Made by a program: the position numbers and the translations under genes. A DNA stretch of 7,313 nucleotides from an uncultured Rhodospirillales bacterium. Its GTDB lineage: Bacteria; Pseudomonadota; Alphaproteobacteria; Acetobacterales; Acetobacteraceae. Positions 5,746 through 7,313 of the stretch are shown piece by piece. The notes beneath the pieces are model-generated. The model worked only from the letters and a program-made list of their open reading frames with translations, was not told the origin of the DNA and did not search any database. The stretch's first letter is position 1, and the number at the start of each line of letters is the position of its first letter. The stretch spans positions 1 through 7,313 of the forward strand of contig CAIZGT010000466.1 in the NCBI GenBank assembly GCA_903932545.1. Reading direction: 5' to 3'.

Positions 5746-7196
5746 CCCTGCCGGATTGGTTCGACACGGTGACACTGGTGCCGGGCATTCCGCTGGTCGG
5801 CGCGCTGTTGGTGGCGATTTTGCGCGATTCCCGCATTGGCGCATGGGTGGTCATCGCCGCCACCGCCGCAGGGTTTGCCGCCGCTTTGCGTCTGCCGGGG
5901 CAGCTTGGTTCCGGGCTGTTCCTGCTGGTGGACCCGCTCTCGGCGCATCTGGCGATCTTGACCGCGTTTATCGGGCTGACAACGGCGGTGATCTCTCGCC
6001 GCTTCATCGCTCACGAACTCGCCACCGGCGCGCTCGATGCCGGGCGGGTGCAGAGCTATCACACGCTGTTCCTCACCTTTCTCGGCTTCATGCTGCTCGC
6101 ACTGCTCTCCAACAATCTCGGCGTCGCCTGGGTGGCGCTGGAGGCGGCGACAATCTCTGCCGTGCTCGTGGTGGGGCTGCCGCGCACCGATGAGGCAGTG
6201 GAAGCGAGTTGGAAATTCTTCATCCTCTGCGGCGTGGGCATCGCACTCGCCTTGTTCGGCACCGTGGTGATGTATCTCGCAGCCCTCCCCGCCCTCGGCC
6301 CTGGCTACGGGGCCATGACCTGGACCGAACTCACCCTCGCCGCGCCGAATTGCCGCGCCACCCTGCTCAACCTCGCCTTCGTGTTCATGCTGGTGGGCTA
6401 CGGCACCAAAGCCGGGCTGGTGCCACTGCATTCCTGGATGCCAGACGCCCATGCGGAGGGGCCAACCCCGGTCTCGGCGGTGTTGGCAGGCTCGGTGCTC
6501 AACGTCGCATTGCTGCTGATCATGCGGCTGCGCGCGGTGATGGCAGCGAATGCGCAGGCGATTGATCCCGGCCCGCCGATCATGGTGCTCGGTTTGCTCT
6601 CGGTGTTGCTCGCCGCCTTCAGCCTGTGGGGCAGGCGCGATGTGAAGCGGTTCTTCGCCTTCTCCAGCATCGAACAATCCGGCCTCGCCGCCTTCGCCAT
6701 CGGCCTCGGCGGCGTGGGTGCCACCTTTGCGGCGTTGCTGCACATGACGGTCCACACGCTGTGCAAGGCGGCGGTCTATCAATCGGTCGGTGCCGCCTCG
6801 CAGCGCAAGGGCGGGCAGAAATTCACCGAAATCACCGGAATGATCGCCTCAGACCCGGCTCTCGGCATCACTTTGGCCGCCGCCATCATCGCCGTTGCCG
6901 GACTGCCACCCTTCGGGTTATTCGCGTCAGAAATTCTGATCCTGAGTGAGACAATGCGCCAAACCCCCTGGTTGGTGCCGCTGCTCGCCATCGGCCTGCT
7001 GGTCGGCGGCTGGAAGCTGCTGGCGCGCTTGATCACGCTCTGCCTCGGCGCGCCAACGCAGGCGCGCGGCCCGGCGGTGGGATGGACCCTGCTTTGGCCC
7101 GCATGGCTGCATCTCGTGCTCGCCGCCATTCTGGGCTTCGCAATGCCCGCCACCATCGCCGCATGGCTGCTCGCAGCGGCAAAGGTGGCGTCATGA
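5742..7196 (+). CDS. hyfF: HyfF-like (NuoL/N-type) antiporter-like membrane subunit
   Basis: The 484-residue polytopic protein is somewhat shorter than E. coli HyfF (about 526). It is a second member of the NuoL/M/N/Mrp family and a paralogue of the hyfB product; the two share the KAGLVPLH core. Visible ion-path residues are Glu134 in WVALEAATI, Lys223 in GTKAGLVPLHSWMPDAH, His338 and Lys342 in VHTLCKAAVY, and Glu397 in FASEIL. At the position of HyfB Lys247 this protein has Asn254 (SVLNVAL); I recall the same Asn in E. coli-type HyfF, so it is probably a subfamily trait, not damage. It is the distal antiporter-like subunit by analogy with other group 4 complexes. The start ATG 5742 overlaps the hyfE stop by 4 bases and follows GGGGAG (5727-5732). 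Its stop overlaps the next start by 4 bases. Confidence 0.92.
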   Translation: MTLPDWFDTVTLVPGIPLVGALLVAILRDSRIGAWVVIAATAAGFAAALRLPGQLGSGLFLLVDPLSAHLAILTAFIGLTTAVISRRFIAHELATGALDAGRVQSYHTLFLTFLGFMLLALLSNNLGVAWVALEAATISAVLVVGLPRTDEAVEASWKFFILCGVGIALALFGTVVMYLAALPALGPGYGAMTWTELTLAAPNCRATLLNLAFVFMLVGYGTKAGLVPLHSWMPDAHAEGPTPVSAVLAGSVLNVALLLIMRLRAVMAANAQAIDPGPPIMVLGLLSVLLAAFSLWGRRDVKRFFAFSSIEQSGLAAFAIGLGGVGATFAALLHMTVHTLCKAAVYQSVGAASQRKGGQKFTEITGMIASDPALGITLAAAIIAVAGLPPFGLFASEILILSETMRQTPWLVPLLAIGLLVGGWKLLARLITLCLGAPTQARGPAVGWTLLWPAWLHLVLAAILGFAMPATIAAWLLAAAKVAS

Positions 7197-7313
7197 CACC
7201 GCGCGCATGGCTCGACCAGATGCCCACCCAGCCCTGCGCCACCGCATCGCGTCGCACGCTCACTGCCGCGCAATGGGCGGAATTCGCGGCTTTGCTGGTC
7301 GCTGATACCGCGC
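7193..7313 (+). CDS. hyfG: Probable start of hydrogenase-like large subunit (HyfG/NuoCD-like), cut off at right edge
   Basis: ATG 7193 overlaps the hyfF stop by 4 bases, with AAGGTGG (7182-7188) just upstream. Forty codons remain in the window (beginning MTPRAWLDQM, then AAQWAEFAALL) and no stop is reached. In hyf operons hyfF is followed by hyfG, which fuses a NuoC-like (30-kDa) N-terminal domain to a NuoD/[NiFe]-hydrogenase large-subunit domain. The visible residues are too few to identify it by themselves and hold no metal-binding motif. The call therefore rests on position and translational coupling. That a gene starts here is secure; which gene it is remains an inference. Confidence 0.6.
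   Translation, partial: MTPRAWLDQMPTQPCATASRRTLTAAQWAEFAALLVADTA

Noticed and set aside
5259..6782. Long minus-strand open frame (507 codons) across hyfE and hyfF
   Set aside because: Its translation is His/Gln/Glu/Arg-rich with no recognisable domain, and it lies opposite two well-supported genes. Long antisense frames are common in GC-rich DNA.

Overview
The window (about 65% GC by eye) looks like a chromosomal segment of a GC-rich, Gram-negative alphaproteobacterium. A member of the Acetobacteraceae/Rhodospirillales would fit, but that placement is an inference from gene content and composition. The Gram-negative call rests on an LPS heptose-pathway protein at the left edge and a predicted lipoprotein-type esterase beside it.

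Layout: (1) 1-1065 (+) is the 3' part of an HldE-type heptose 7-phosphate kinase/heptose 1-phosphate adenylyltransferase. Its kinase motifs are intact, but its C-terminal nucleotidyltransferase domain has lost the catalytic HxGH motif and the usual C-terminal end. (2) 1095-1946 (-) is an alpha/beta-hydrolase with a possible lipoprotein signal, convergent with the first gene; a short imperfect hairpin lies between the two stops. (3) 1947-2075 is a 129-bp divergent intergenic region with two inverted repeats and a poorly defined promoter. (4) 2076-7313 (+) is a tightly packed operon, hyfB-hyfC-hyfE-hyfF-(start of hyfG?), in which every junction overlaps by 1 or 4 bases. It encodes the membrane arm of a group 4 [NiFe]-hydrogenase-like (complex I-related) complex: two antiporter-like subunits (HyfB, HyfF), a NuoH-like subunit (HyfC) and a NuoK-like subunit (HyfE).

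The Hyf proteins would together form a proton- (or ion-) translocating membrane domain. It would be driven by a peripheral arm encoded downstream: the HyfG large subunit, of which only about 40 residues are visible, and probably HyfI. The charged residues expected along the ion path are visible in HyfB, HyfE and HyfF. Unlike the E. coli Hyf operon, there is no hyfD between hyfC and hyfE. HyfC carries a PVDNPATHLEL signature in place of the PFDxAEAEQEL signature of E. coli HycD/HyfC. This points to the compact hydrogenase-related (Ehr-like) branch, in some members of which the large subunit lacks nickel ligands. The window ends before the residues that would decide whether this is a real hydrogenase.

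The most useful leads are the degenerate transferase half of the HldE-like protein, the compact Hyf/Ehr-like complex of unsettled chemistry, and the dyad symmetry in the divergent promoter region. I see no tRNA, rRNA, CRISPR array, insertion sequence or prophage in the window.
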